Below are positions 8,555 through 17,603 of a DNA stretch of 64,000 nucleotides, piece by piece. How positions within the stretch are numbered: position 1 is the first letter of the stretch; the number at the start of each line of letters is the position of its first letter. The stretch is from Nocardiopsis metallicus. GTDB lineage: Bacteria > Actinomycetota > Actinomycetes > Streptosporangiales > Streptosporangiaceae. The position numbers were made by a program, and so were the translations under genes. The DNA is taken from positions 1,550,001-1,614,000 of the forward strand of contig NZ_JACHDO010000001.1 of assembly GCF_014201115.1 (NCBI RefSeq). The letters run 5' to 3'. Under the pieces are notes generated by a model. It ran no database searches, was not told where the DNA came from, and saw only the letters and a list, made by a program, of their open reading frames with translations.

Positions 8555-8573
8555 GTAGGTAAGGCTAACCTGT
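8555..8573. promoter_or_regulatory. IdeR/DmdR-type iron box
   Basis: The sequence GTAGGTAAGGCTAACCTGT matches 15 of 19 positions of the consensus TTAGGTTAGGCTAACCTAA bound by IdeR/DtxR/DmdR iron repressors. It lies 30 bp from the binding-protein start on one side and 49 bp from the permease start on the other, so one site can control both divergent transcripts. Confidence 0.8.
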
Positions 8574-8621
8574 CCGGGTGGGATTCGGTTGATTCCGACC
8601 GGGCCCCAGCCATTCACCCGC

Positions 8622-9683
8622 ATGCCCAGTAAGACGAACGGGGAAGCCGTGGCCCTGCGCGCGCCCACACCAACGCGCCCCACCCTGACCAGACGCGTCA
8701 TCCGCCCCATCGGCCTGATCATCGCCGTGGGCGTCCTCGCCGTCTGCGCGCTCCTGAGCGTCACCGTCGGAGCCAAACCCATCCCCGCCGCCGACGTGTG
8801 GGCCGCCCTGACCGACTACAACGGCTCCTATGACCACGACGTCATCCGCAGCCTACGCGTGCCCCGCACCGTCATCGGCATCTTCGTCGGCGCCGCCCTC
8901 GGCCTGGCCGGCGCCCTCATGCAGGCCCTGACCCGCAACCCCCTGGCCGAACCCGGCATCCTGGGCATCAACTCCGGTGCCGCCGCGGCCGTGGTCGTGG
9001 CCGTCTTCGTCTTCGGCGCCACCGGAGCCGGCCTGGTCTGGCCCGCCTTCATCGGCGCCGCCCTGGCCGCCGTAGCCGTCTACGCCCTGGGCTCGCGCGG
9101 CCGCGCCAGCGCCACCCCCGTGCGCCTGGCCCTGGCCGGAACCGCCCTGGCCGCCGTCCTCCAAGGGCTCATCTACGGCGTCATCGTCCTCAACGACTTC
9201 GTCTTCGACCGGATCCGGTTCTGGCAGGTCGGCTCCCTGACCGGACGCGACCTCGACATCTTCCTCCAGGTCGCCCCCTTCCTGGTCATCGGCATCCTGG
9301 TCACCCTGGCTCTGGGCCCCTCCCTCAACGCCATGGCCCTGGGCGACGACCTGGCCGCCACCCTGGGCGCGAAGATCCCCCTCATCCGCGCCGGGACGGC
9401 CGTGGGTGTCATCCTGCTGTGCGGCGCCGCCACCGCCGCCGCCGGACCCATCTGGTTCGTGGGCCTGATCATCCCGCACGCCGCACGCGTGATCACCGGC
9501 CCCGACCAGCGCTGGCTGCTTCCCTACGCCGCGGTCCTGGGCGCGATCCTGCTCACCGCCGCCGACACCCTCGGACGCGTCATCCTGCCCAGCTCCGAAC
9601 TGGAGGTCGGCATCATCACCGCACTCGTCGGGGCGCCCCTGTTCATCGCCCTGGTCCGCAGCAGAAAGATGGCCCAGCTGTGA
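8622..9683 (+). CDS. FecCD-family iron-siderophore ABC permease
   Basis: First permease of the importer, 353 aa from the ATG at 8622 (a TTG at 8589 in frame is a less likely start). Ten hydrophobic helices are expected and the FecCD signatures are present: RVPRTVIGIFVGAALGLAG, then QALTRNPLAEPGILGINSGA, and the ATPase-contact loop with GLIIPHAARVI. It forms the membrane channel with the product of the next gene. Its stop overlaps the GTG of the second permease. The iron box upstream argues for iron-dependent repression. Confidence 0.92.
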   Translation: MPSKTNGEAVALRAPTPTRPTLTRRVIRPIGLIIAVGVLAVCALLSVTVGAKPIPAADVWAALTDYNGSYDHDVIRSLRVPRTVIGIFVGAALGLAGALMQALTRNPLAEPGILGINSGAAAAVVVAVFVFGATGAGLVWPAFIGAALAAVAVYALGSRGRASATPVRLALAGTALAAVLQGLIYGVIVLNDFVFDRIRFWQVGSLTGRDLDIFLQVAPFLVIGILVTLALGPSLNAMALGDDLAATLGAKIPLIRAGTAVGVILLCGAATAAAGPIWFVGLIIPHAARVITGPDQRWLLPYAAVLGAILLTAADTLGRVILPSSELEVGIITALVGAPLFIALVRSRKMAQL

Positions 9684-10774
9684 GCGACACCCTGACACCC
9701 CGCCCCCGCACCAGCGCGCCCGTGCCACTCACACCCCGGGGCACCCGGGCCTGGCGCTCCCCGGGCGGCCGCGTCTCCTTCCTAGTGCGCCCGCGCACCC
9801 TGGTGGTCAGCCTGGTCCTGATCGCCGTCAGCCTGGCGACCCTGGTCGTTTCGGTCTCGGTCGGCGACTACGAGATCGCCCTCTCGGCCGTGCCCTCCGC
9901 CCTGATGGGGTACGGCGAACGCCTGGACGTGTTCTTCGTCCAGGGGGTGCGCCTGCCCCGCGCCCTGACCGCCATCGGCGTGGGCGCGGCCCTGGGCATC
10001 GCCGGAGCGGTCTTCCAGAGTCTGTCCCGCAACGCCCTGGGCAGCCCCGACATCATCGGCTTCACCTCCGGCGCCGCCACCGGCGCCGTGGCCGCCATCC
10101 TCATCCTGGGCGCCGGACGCCTGGTGGTCTCCCTGGGCGCCATCACCGGCGGCCTGGTCACCGCCGGTGTGGTCTACCTGCTGGCCATGAAGAACGGCGT
10201 CCAGGGGTACCGGCTGGTCCTGGTCGGCATCGGCGTCAGCGCCATGCTCGCCTCGGTCCGCGACTACCTGATGACCCGCGCCGACCTCACCGACGCCCTG
10301 GGCGCCCAGATCTGGATGATCGGCAGCCTCAACAGCCGCGGCTGGACCGAGGCGGCCGCCGTGTGGATCGGACTGGCCCTGCTGGCCCCGGTCATCTTCG
10401 CCATCGGCCAGCGCCTGCGCTTCCTGGAACTGGGCGAGGACACCGCCCGCGGCCTGGGCGTGTCCGCACAGTCCACCCAGATCATCGCGCTGGCCGCCGC
10501 CAGCGCCCTGACCGGCGCCGCCATCGCCGTGGCCGGCCCCATCGGCTTCGTGGCCCTGGCCGCACCACAACTGGCCCGACGCCTGACCCGTACCGGCGGC
10601 ACCACGCTGGTCGGCGCGGCCCTCATGGGTGCCGCGCTCCTGGTCGTGGCCGACCTGGCCGCCATGCGTCTGATGGCACCCACCCAGCTGCCCGTGGGCG
10701 TGGTCACCGCCGTCATCGGCGGCAGCTACCTCATCTGGCTGCTCTACACCGAGTGGCGCGGCGGCCGAGCCTGA
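9680..10774 (+). CDS. FecCD-family iron-siderophore ABC permease
   Basis: Second permease of the importer, 364 aa. The GTG at 9680 overlaps the stop of the first permease; the frame is open further upstream but that part is a shadow of the first permease. A 45-residue hydrophilic Pro/Arg/Thr-rich N-terminus precedes the first helix. FecCD signatures are clear: VRLPRALTAIGVGAALGIAG, SLSRNALGSPDIIGFTSGAA and the coupling loop GFVALAAPQLARRL. It pairs with the upstream permease to form a heterodimeric channel. Confidence 0.92.
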   Translation: MSDTLTPRPRTSAPVPLTPRGTRAWRSPGGRVSFLVRPRTLVVSLVLIAVSLATLVVSVSVGDYEIALSAVPSALMGYGERLDVFFVQGVRLPRALTAIGVGAALGIAGAVFQSLSRNALGSPDIIGFTSGAATGAVAAILILGAGRLVVSLGAITGGLVTAGVVYLLAMKNGVQGYRLVLVGIGVSAMLASVRDYLMTRADLTDALGAQIWMIGSLNSRGWTEAAAVWIGLALLAPVIFAIGQRLRFLELGEDTARGLGVSAQSTQIIALAAASALTGAAIAVAGPIGFVALAAPQLARRLTRTGGTTLVGAALMGAALLVVADLAAMRLMAPTQLPVGVVTAVIGGSYLIWLLYTEWRGGRA

Positions 10775-10850
10775 CCCGCACCCGCCCGAGCCGCGGCCCG
10801 GACCAGCGGCCGAGGACGAGCCACCACCGAGCCACACCCGAAAGAGAACA

Positions 10851-11669
10851 ATGACCGACGACGCCAGCACCCGCCTCACCGGACAGGACCTCACCCTGTC
10901 CTACGACCAGCGCGTCATCTCCCGCGACCTGGCCGTACGCATCCCCGACAACTCCTTCACCGTCATCGTCGGACCCAACGCCTGCGGCAAGTCCACCCTG
11001 CTGCGCGCCCTCTCGCGCACCCTCAAGCCCGCCCAGGGCAACGTGCTCCTGGACGGGCAGGTGATCAGCTCCTACCCGGCCAAGGAGGTCGCCCGCCGCC
11101 TGGGCCTGCTGCCGCAGTCCTCCATCGCCCCCGACGGCATCGGCGTGGCCGACCTGGTCGCCCGCGGCCGATTCCCCCACCAGAGCTTCCTGCGCCAGTG
11201 GTCGGCCCAGGACGAGGCGGTGGTCGCCGAGGCCATGGCCGCCACCGGGGTCAGCGCCCTGGCCGAGCGCTCGGTGGACGAACTCTCCGGCGGCCAGCGC
11301 CAGCGCGTGTGGCTTGCCATGGTCCTGGCCCAGCAGACCCCGCTGCTGCTGCTGGACGAGCCCACCACCTACCTGGACATCGCCCACCAGATGGACATGC
11401 TCGACCTGTGCGCCGACCTGCACGCCGAGCAGGGGCACACCCTGGTCGCGGTCCTGCACGACCTCAACCACGCCTGCCGCTACGCCACCCACCTGATCGT
11501 GATGAAGGACGGCGCGATCATCGCCGAGGGCGAGCCCGCCACGGTGGTCACCGCCGACCTGGTGGAGAAGGTGTTCGGCCTGCCGGTGCGGATCATCCCC
11601 GACCCCGAGACCCACACTCCGATGATCGTCCCCGTCGACCGCCGCGGCACCCGCCGCGACCACGACTGA
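10851..11669 (+). CDS. Iron-siderophore ABC transporter ATP-binding protein (FecE-like)
   Basis: ATPase subunit of the siderophore importer, 272 aa. Walker A is GPNACGKST, the ABC signature is ELSGGQRQR, Walker B is LLLLDEPTTYLD, and the switch His lies in VLHDLNHA. It starts at the ATG at 10851 after AAAGAGAA, 76 bp beyond the second permease, so it is the last gene of that operon. The set (binding protein, two permeases, one ATPase) is complete. Confidence 0.93.
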   Translation: MTDDASTRLTGQDLTLSYDQRVISRDLAVRIPDNSFTVIVGPNACGKSTLLRALSRTLKPAQGNVLLDGQVISSYPAKEVARRLGLLPQSSIAPDGIGVADLVARGRFPHQSFLRQWSAQDEAVVAEAMAATGVSALAERSVDELSGGQRQRVWLAMVLAQQTPLLLLDEPTTYLDIAHQMDMLDLCADLHAEQGHTLVAVLHDLNHACRYATHLIVMKDGAIIAEGEPATVVTADLVEKVFGLPVRIIPDPETHTPMIVPVDRRGTRRDHD

Positions 11670-11826
11670 GCGAACACCAGCCGAGCGGGCCGCGGCCATC
11701 CGGCCGCCGACCGGCCTGACCGGGGCGCCCCGAACGCAGGACCCGCCCGGGCCCCCGCTATCGTTCCCCCGAACCCACTGCGCCGGTACACGACCCCGCC
11801 CTCCCCGCCCACCAAGGAGCACGACC

Positions 11827-13074
11827 ATGAGCCCTGCGCCGGAGCCCTCCGGGGAGGGCGCACCGGTGAGCGGCCCGAGAACGTGCGGGACCCCCGGTGA
11901 GGTGTTCTGGGCCTTCCTGTTGCTGGGGCTGACCTCGTTCGGGGGACCGGTGGCCCACCTGGGCTACTTCCGCGACGCCTTCGTGGTACGCAGGGGCTGG
12001 CTCACCGAAGCCGCCTACGCCGACCTGGTGGCGCTGTGCCAGTTCCTGCCCGGCCCCGCCTCCAGCCAGGTCGGCATGGCCATCGGCCTGCGCCGCGCCG
12101 GGTACGCCGGCATGGCGGCCGCTTGGGTCGCCTTCACACTCCCCTCGGCACTGCTGCTGGCGGCCTTCGCCCTGGGCGTGCGGGCGCTGGGGGCCGAACC
12201 CGGCGCCGGATGGCTGCTCGGACTCAAAGCCGCCGCCGTGGCCGTGGTCGCCCACGCGGTGGCGGGCATGGCCACCAGCCTGGCCTCGGGCACGCGCCAG
12301 GCCACGATCGCGGTGGCGGCGCTGGTCCTGGTCCTGTTGCTGCCCTCGGCACTGAGCCAGGTCACGGCCATCGCCCTGGGTGCCCTGGCCGGAGCGCTCT
12401 GGCTCACCTCCCAGCCCGACGCCGGCCCGGCGGACTTCGCCACGCACGGCTCGGGGACCGGTGTGCGTCGCCGAACCGCCCTGGCGTGTCTGGCCGTGTT
12501 CGCCGCTCTGCTCGCGGCCCTGCCGGTCCTGGCCGCCCTGACCGGGAACACGGCCCTGGGGACGGCGGACAGCTTCTACCGCGCCGGGTCACTGGTCTTC
12601 GGCGGCGGGCACGTGGTGCTGCCGCTGCTGGAGGCCGAGGTGGTGGGAGCCGGGGCGGTGGACCACGAGTCGTTCCTGGCCGGATACGGCGCGGCCCAGG
12701 CCGTACCCGGCCCGCTGTTCACCTTCGCCGCCTACCTGGGCGCCCTCATGCCCGTGGCGGGCAGCCCTCTGCTGGGGGCGACGATCGCCCTGGTCGCGGT
12801 CTTCGTGCCTTCGGCGCTGCTGGTCGCGGGCGCGCTGCCGTTCTGGGAGCGGTTGCGCGCCGACGCGCGCGTGCGCCGCGCGGCCGCCGGTGCCGGGGCG
12901 GCGGTGGTGGGGATCCTCGCCGCGGCCCTGTACGACCCGGTCTTCGTCCAGGGCGTGGTCTCACCCGCGACGATGGCCCTGGCCGCGGTGGTGTTCGTGG
13001 CCCTGGCGGTGTGGCGGGCCCCGGCCTGGGCCGTTGTGCCGGCGGCCAGCGCGATCGGGTTCCTCCTGTTGTGA
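11827..13074 (+). CDS. chrA: Chromate transporter, ChrA family
   Basis: CHR-superfamily chromate efflux protein, 415 aa, made of two homologous membrane halves. The first half begins with the signature FLLLGLTSFGGPVAHLGYF and includes LCQFLPGPASSQVGM. The second repeats it as YRAGSLVFGGGHVVLPLL with QAVPGPLFTFAAY. ChrA exports chromate in exchange for protons. The ATG at 11827 follows AAGGAG with 8-bp spacing. There is no chrB-like regulator beside it. The gene is probably monocistronic, bounded by a strong hairpin downstream. Confidence 0.92.
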   Translation: MSPAPEPSGEGAPVSGPRTCGTPGEVFWAFLLLGLTSFGGPVAHLGYFRDAFVVRRGWLTEAAYADLVALCQFLPGPASSQVGMAIGLRRAGYAGMAAAWVAFTLPSALLLAAFALGVRALGAEPGAGWLLGLKAAAVAVVAHAVAGMATSLASGTRQATIAVAALVLVLLLPSALSQVTAIALGALAGALWLTSQPDAGPADFATHGSGTGVRRRTALACLAVFAALLAALPVLAALTGNTALGTADSFYRAGSLVFGGGHVVLPLLEAEVVGAGAVDHESFLAGYGAAQAVPGPLFTFAAYLGALMPVAGSPLLGATIALVAVFVPSALLVAGALPFWERLRADARVRRAAAGAGAAVVGILAAALYDPVFVQGVVSPATMALAAVVFVALAVWRAPAWAVVPAASAIGFLLL

Positions 13075-13082
13075 GGGGCAGC

Positions 13083-13109
13083 CGTGTGCGGGGCGCGGCC
13101 CCGCACACG
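13083..13109. terminator. Terminator between convergent chrA and hydrolase genes
   Basis: Perfect 12-bp stem CGTGTGCGGGGC / GCCCCGCACACG with a GCG loop, placed in the 43-bp gap between two convergent genes. It can serve both strands. Confidence 0.7.
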
Positions 13110-13117
13110 AACGCGGG

Positions 13118-13996
13118 TCAGCGTTCCAGGAGATCCCGTAGTTCCCTGACGACTCCGGCCGGGTCCTGCTCGGCCATGAAGTGTCCCGACGTCACCGTGG
13201 CGTGCCGCAGGTCTGAGGCCCACGCGCCCCACAGCGCTGCGGCGTCGTAGCCCAGTGCCGCGCCCCAGTCCTGCTGGAGCACCGTCACTGGCATCCCCAA
13301 GCGCCGCCCCGCGGCCCGGTCGGCCGCGTCGTGTTCGATGTCGATCCCGGCCGAGGCCCGGTAGTCGGCCACGATCGAGGGAACCGCCCCGGCGCTGGCC
13401 TCCAGGTAGGCCCGGCGCACCTGGGCCGGGATCGCCTCCGAACCGGTGGACCAGGCGTCCAGGAAGTACCCGAAGAACGTCTCCGCGCTGGCGGCGATCA
13501 TCTGCTCGGGCAACCCCGGAGGCTGCGCCATCAGGTACAGGTGGAAGCCCACCGCGCCCCGTACCCCGCGCAGCGCCTCCCACATGTCCAGGGTCGGCAG
13601 CACGTCCAGGCTGGCCAGGTGCGTGACCGACCCGGGGTGGTCCAGTCCGGTGCGCACCGCCACCAGCGCCCCGCGGTCGTGCCCGGCCAGGGCGAACCGC
13701 TCGTGCCCCAGGGCCCGGGCCAGCTCCACCACGTCGGCGCCCATGGTCCGCTTGGAGTACACCCGCGGCCCTGACTCGAGCGGTTTGTCGCTGTCCCCGT
13801 ACCCGCGCAGGTCAGGGCAGATGACCGTGTGGTCCGCCGCCAGGTCAGCGGCCACGTGCCGCCACATCAGGTGGGTCTGGGGGAACCCGTGCAGCAGCAC
13901 CAGGGGCGGCCCCGAACCCCCGACCGCCACGTTCAACGACACGTCCGGTGCCACCCGCACCCGCTCGTACCCGAAACCCTCGATGACCGGAGCCAT
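13118..13996 (-). CDS. Alpha/beta hydrolase, haloacetate dehalogenase-like
   Basis: Soluble alpha/beta hydrolase, 292 aa from the ATG at 13996; the much longer open frame upstream has no homology. The oxyanion loop is LLHGFPQTHLMW and the nucleophile elbow is AGHDRGA, with Asp in place of Ser, as in haloacetate dehalogenases and epoxide hydrolases. The RGYGDSDKP strand and the terminal His (SGHFMAEQDP) are also typical. An Asp nucleophile indicates dehalogenase or epoxide hydrolase chemistry; substrate unknown. It is transcribed divergently from the BTAD-type regulator, which may control it. Confidence 0.88.
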   Translation of the reverse strand: MAPVIEGFGYERVRVAPDVSLNVAVGGSGPPLVLLHGFPQTHLMWRHVAADLAADHTVICPDLRGYGDSDKPLESGPRVYSKRTMGADVVELARALGHERFALAGHDRGALVAVRTGLDHPGSVTHLASLDVLPTLDMWEALRGVRGAVGFHLYLMAQPPGLPEQMIAASAETFFGYFLDAWSTGSEAIPAQVRRAYLEASAGAVPSIVADYRASAGIDIEHDAADRAAGRRLGMPVTVLQQDWGAALGYDAAALWGAWASDLRHATVTSGHFMAEQDPAGVVRELRDLLER

Positions 13997-14174
13997 GCTC
14001 ACGCCCTGCTTTCTCTCGTGGGGCCTTCCCCGCTGGGATGTGATCCCAGCCTGTCGCGCCCCGATGAGCAACCGATGAGCAGCCCGGCCGGGCCCGCCGG
14101 CCAGCGCGTCGCCTGGCCGCCTACCAGGCTGTACGTTGAGCACGGACCACACGGACGCAGGGGAGGGGGTGCCG

Positions 14175-16334
14175 ATGTGGGTGGGTTTCGGGGTGCTCGG
14201 CCCCGTCACGGCCTGGGACGAGCACGCACAGCCGCTCGCGCTGCGCGGACCGCGCCACCGCGCCGTTCTGGCCCGGCTGATCGTGGCCCGCCGCCGCGTC
14301 GTCCCCGTCGACCTGCTCATCGACGACCTGTGGGAGGGCGCCCCGCCAGCCGGGGCCACCAGTGCGGTGCGCACCTTCGTCGCCGCCCTGCGCCGTGCCC
14401 TGGAACCGGACCGCCCGCCCCGGACCGCCGCATCCCTGCTCATCACCCAGGGCCCCGGATACGCACTGGACGCGGCCCCTGAAACCGTCGACGCCTGGCT
14501 CTTCGAACACCGCCTCCAGCAGGCCGCCGACCTGGAGCCCGAGCAGGCCCTGCACCGGCTCCAACAGGCCCTGGAACCCTGGCGCGGACCCGCCTACGCC
14601 GACTTCCCCGACGCGCCCTGGGCCCGCACCGAACGCGCGCGCCTGGCCGAACTGCGCCTGCACGCCCTCGAACACCTGGCCCGGGCCCGCCTGGACCTGG
14701 GGCAGGCAGCCCGAGCCGTCCCCGACCTGGACGCACACGTGAGCGAACACCCCTGGCGCGAGGACGGCTGGCGTCTGCTCGCCCTGGCCCTGTACCGCAG
14801 CGGCCGCCAGGGCGAGGCGCTGGCCGTCCTGCGTCGCGCCCGCGCCCTGCTCGTCGAAGACCTGGGCGTGGACCCCGGCCCGGCCCTGCGCCGCCTGGAG
14901 CACGACATCCTCCACCAGGCCGCCCGCATCACCCCCGAAGAGCAGCTGCCCGGCGAAGCAGGCCATTTCTCCCGTGGGGGCGGCGAACCCGCGACCGGGA
15001 CCGTCGGGCCGCACGGTTCTCGTGACCCGGAGCGGAGCCCGGCACCCGGACAGATCACCCAACCCCCAGCCGTGGATCTCGCCTCAGGTGAGTTCCCGGA
15101 CCCGCCCTCGGACCGGGTCGCTTCCGAGAGTCTTGGGAGCGGTGGCACCCGGGTGTGGGACCGGGCAGCCGACGCCTACCAGCGGACCGTCACCCCGGGG
15201 TCGCGGGTCCGGCTCGAATCCACCGTGAGCCTGCTGCGCGACCTGGCCGTCACCGGGCCCGAGGGGCTCAAGGCGGCCCGGTCCCAGCGGGTGGCCGCCA
15301 TCGACGCGGCCGAGGAGCTGGGCGACGCCCACCTCACGGCCCGGGTGATCGGAGCCTACGACGTTCCCGCCAACTGGACCCGGGTGGACGACCCGGAACA
15401 GGCCGTTCAGGTCATCGCCGCGGCCGAGCGCACCCTGAACGCCCTGCCCGCGGCGGGGTACGACGCCGTCCGCGCCCGGCTGCTGGCCACCGTGGCGTTG
15501 GAGTCACGCGGCACTCGTGAGCCGCGCGGCCCCGAGGCGGCCCGGGCGGCGGAGCGGATCGCCCGCGATCTGGGCGACCCCGTGCTGCTGGCCTTCGCGC
15601 TCAACGCCGGGTACATGCAGACCTTCCACCGCACGGGGCTGGCGCCCGAGCGCGACGCGCTGGGGGTCGAGCTCCTCGCCCTGGCCACCCGGCACGACCT
15701 GGTCACCTTCCAGATCCTGGGCCACCTCATCCGGTTGCAGTCGCGCTGTGCCCTGGCCGACTGGGCGCGGGCCGACCAGCACGCACAGGCCGCCCAAGGG
15801 CTGGCCCGGCTGCACGAGCGTCCGCTGGCCGAGGTCTTCGTCCGCTGGTACCGGGCACTACGCGTCGGAGCCGACCCGGCCACGCCGTTCGGGGAGGCCG
15901 AGGCGGCCTACCGCGACGCCGGAGCTGTGCTGGGCGCTGCGGGCATGCCCGGGCTCGCACACGGTCTGGAGCCCCTGGCGGTGCTGTGCCTGCACCTGGG
16001 GCGCGGCCGCGCCGCGCCCACCGGGCCCGGTGTCGACTACGGCCCCCACGAGCCCTGGGCGCGTCCGCACGTGCTGCTGGCCCAGAACCGGCCGGCGGCG
16101 GCCGCTGAGGCCGTGGCGCGCCTGCCCGAGCCACCCCGCGGCCTGCTCATGGAAACACATTGGTGCCTGACCGCCCGGGCCGCTCTGGCCTTGGGGGACC
16201 GGTCAGTGATGCGCCGGGCCCGGGAGACGCTCGCCCCCGCGGCGGATGAACTCGCCGGGGCGCAGACCGGCATGCTCACCCTGGGCCCGGTCTCCGGCCA
16301 CCTGCGCGATCTTGACCGCGCCCTGCACTCATAG
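14175..16334 (+). CDS. AfsR/SARP-type regulator with BTAD domain and TPR-like C-terminus
   Basis: Transcriptional regulator of 719 aa from the ATG at 14175, which has a GGGAGGGGG site 7 bp ahead. An OmpR-type winged helix spans about residues 1-95 (GFGVLGPVTAWDE; LIDDLWEGAPPAGA). The bacterial transcriptional activator domain spans about 100-240 (VDAWLFEHRLQQA; WREDGWRLLALALYRSGRQ). A disordered Pro/Gly/Ser linker follows, then about 380 residues of Ala/Arg-rich helical repeats without an NB-ARC ATPase, so it is not a full AfsR. The divergent hydrolase gene, 178 bp away, is a likely target. Confidence 0.87.
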   Translation: MWVGFGVLGPVTAWDEHAQPLALRGPRHRAVLARLIVARRRVVPVDLLIDDLWEGAPPAGATSAVRTFVAALRRALEPDRPPRTAASLLITQGPGYALDAAPETVDAWLFEHRLQQAADLEPEQALHRLQQALEPWRGPAYADFPDAPWARTERARLAELRLHALEHLARARLDLGQAARAVPDLDAHVSEHPWREDGWRLLALALYRSGRQGEALAVLRRARALLVEDLGVDPGPALRRLEHDILHQAARITPEEQLPGEAGHFSRGGGEPATGTVGPHGSRDPERSPAPGQITQPPAVDLASGEFPDPPSDRVASESLGSGGTRVWDRAADAYQRTVTPGSRVRLESTVSLLRDLAVTGPEGLKAARSQRVAAIDAAEELGDAHLTARVIGAYDVPANWTRVDDPEQAVQVIAAAERTLNALPAAGYDAVRARLLATVALESRGTREPRGPEAARAAERIARDLGDPVLLAFALNAGYMQTFHRTGLAPERDALGVELLALATRHDLVTFQILGHLIRLQSRCALADWARADQHAQAAQGLARLHERPLAEVFVRWYRALRVGADPATPFGEAEAAYRDAGAVLGAAGMPGLAHGLEPLAVLCLHLGRGRAAPTGPGVDYGPHEPWARPHVLLAQNRPAAAAEAVARLPEPPRGLLMETHWCLTARAALALGDRSVMRRARETLAPAADELAGAQTGMLTLGPVSGHLRDLDRALHS

Positions 16335-16822
16335 AGAATCAGGCATTTGAGACTTCTTGGCTTCAGGTCCGGTTCTAGACAGAGAAAGTCTCCAAGGGAG
16401 ATTGAAGCTCTGGCTTGAAGGAGTAGAGGATCGGAGTCCAGCCGGGGACCGCTGATCCCCACCAGCCAGGGCAGCAACCACCGGGCACACCGCACCGGGT
16501 TCCACACACGGCGCGTCCAGCACACCGACCAGAGCTTCCCGCATCCGGCGCAGGTCCTCGATACGTGCGTCGATCTCCGCCACCTTGGCGGCCCCGCGCT
16601 CCCTGACCTCCCCGGCCAGGACCACACCGTCACGGGAACGGTCCGACAGGGCGACGAACCCGGCCAGCTCGTTCAGCGTGAACCCCAGCTCCCGACCCCG
16701 CCGCAGGAACCGCACCCGCCGCACGTCCTGCGCCTCGTAGAGCCGGTAACCGTTGGACGAGCGCAGCGGTACGGGCAGCAGCTTCCGGCGCTCGTAGAAC
16801 CGCACCGTCGACACCTTGGGCA
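16329..16822 (-). pseudogene. MerR-family regulator, N-terminus missing
   Basis: The sequence from VSTVRFYERRKLLPVPLR onward is a MerR-family DNA-binding domain and coiled helix, and near the end it has Cys-x6-Cys-Pro (APCVEPGAVCPVVAAL), as in metal-sensing MerR proteins. The first 13-15 residues of the helix-turn-helix are absent: upstream of about 16822 the sequence changes to an unrelated frame on the other strand. The open frame continues backward without a credible start. The 3' tail from about 16440 to 16329 overlaps an operator-like sequence and may not be true coding sequence. A deletion or rearrangement has removed the gene's start and its target gene. Confidence 0.65.
16395..16418 (-). 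promoter_or_regulatory. MerR-type operator-like sequence
   Basis: On the minus strand the dyad TCTCCCTTGGAGA is followed by an A/T-containing stretch with TCTAGAAC. This is the kind of dyad in a long spacer used by MerR-family activators. No gene now lies downstream on that strand, consistent with the truncated state of the neighbouring merR-like gene. Confidence 0.35.
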
Positions 16823-16998
16823 AGGCCTCACCCGAGCGATTGCGGGCGCTGGCCCTGGTCGAGACCGACCAACGGGGCCAGCGCGGGCTGCGCTGGCTCA
16901 CCGGCTACGACTGCAACGGCGAACCGCGAAACGAGCGGGAACGGGAGGCGTACCGCCTCATGCGCGCACGCCTGGGGCACACCCCCGTCACCGACTGA
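16823..16998 (+). pseudogene. Fragment of an unidentified gene
   Basis: About 58 codons of coding-like sequence (ALALVETDQRGQRGLRWLTG, ending ARLGHTPVTD) abut the truncated MerR gene on the opposite strand. There is no proper start: the frame closes just upstream of 16816. It looks like the 3' end of a gene brought here by the same rearrangement. Not recognised. Confidence 0.35.
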
Positions 16999-17008
16999 AA
17001 CCACTCAG

Positions 17009-17593
17009 CTAGGCACCCGACAGCTCCAGGCGCAGCACCAGTGACACCAGCTCCACCACGACCTCCTTGACCGACTCACGCTCACGGGCATCGCACAACA
17101 GCACCGGCACCCCTTCGGCCACGTCCAACGCCACCCGCACGTCCTCCGCACGGTGGGTCAGCTGACCATCGAAGCAGTTCACCGCCACCACGAACGGCAC
17201 CCCCCGCGACTCGAAGAAATCGATCGCGTCGAAGGAATCCGCCAACCGGCGCGTGTCAGCCAGCACCACAGCGCCCAACGCCCCCTGCGCCAACTCCTCC
17301 CACATGAACGAGAACCGCCGCTGACCCGGCGTCCCGAACAGGTACACCACCGTCGAGGCGTCCAACGTGATCCGGCCGAAGTCCAACGCCACCGTCGTCG
17401 TGGACTTGGACTCCACCCCGTTCAGATCGTCCACACCCACACTCTCGGAGGTCATCACCTCCTCGGTGTGCAACGACTCCACCTCGCTCAACGCCGAGAC
17501 CAGCGTCGTCTTACCCGCCCCGAAACCACCCGCGACCACGATCTTCAACGTGTCCGGAACGGGACCACCGTCTGGGGCCAACGAGCCCTCCAT
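17009..17593 (-). CDS. Conservon GTPase (CvnD-like)
   Basis: Small Ras/MglA-like GTPase of the actinobacterial conservon cassette, 194 aa. The P-loop is VAGGFGAGKTTLV, the switch II region is FGTPGQRRF and the base-recognition segment is VAVNCFD, a form of NKxD typical of this group. The ATG at 17593 with GAGG about 5-8 bp upstream was chosen; two in-frame GTG codons at 17599 and 17602 are alternatives. It is the last gene of a four-gene operon (kinase, roadblock, DUF742, GTPase). Conservon products form a membrane-associated complex likened to eukaryotic G-protein signalling. Confidence 0.92.
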   Translation of the reverse strand: MEGSLAPDGGPVPDTLKIVVAGGFGAGKTTLVSALSEVESLHTEEVMTSESVGVDDLNGVESKSTTTVALDFGRITLDASTVVYLFGTPGQRRFSFMWEELAQGALGAVVLADTRRLADSFDAIDFFESRGVPFVVAVNCFDGQLTHRAEDVRVALDVAEGVPVLLCDARERESVKEVVVELVSLVLRLELSGA

Positions 17594-17603
17594 CACCACC
17601 ACC

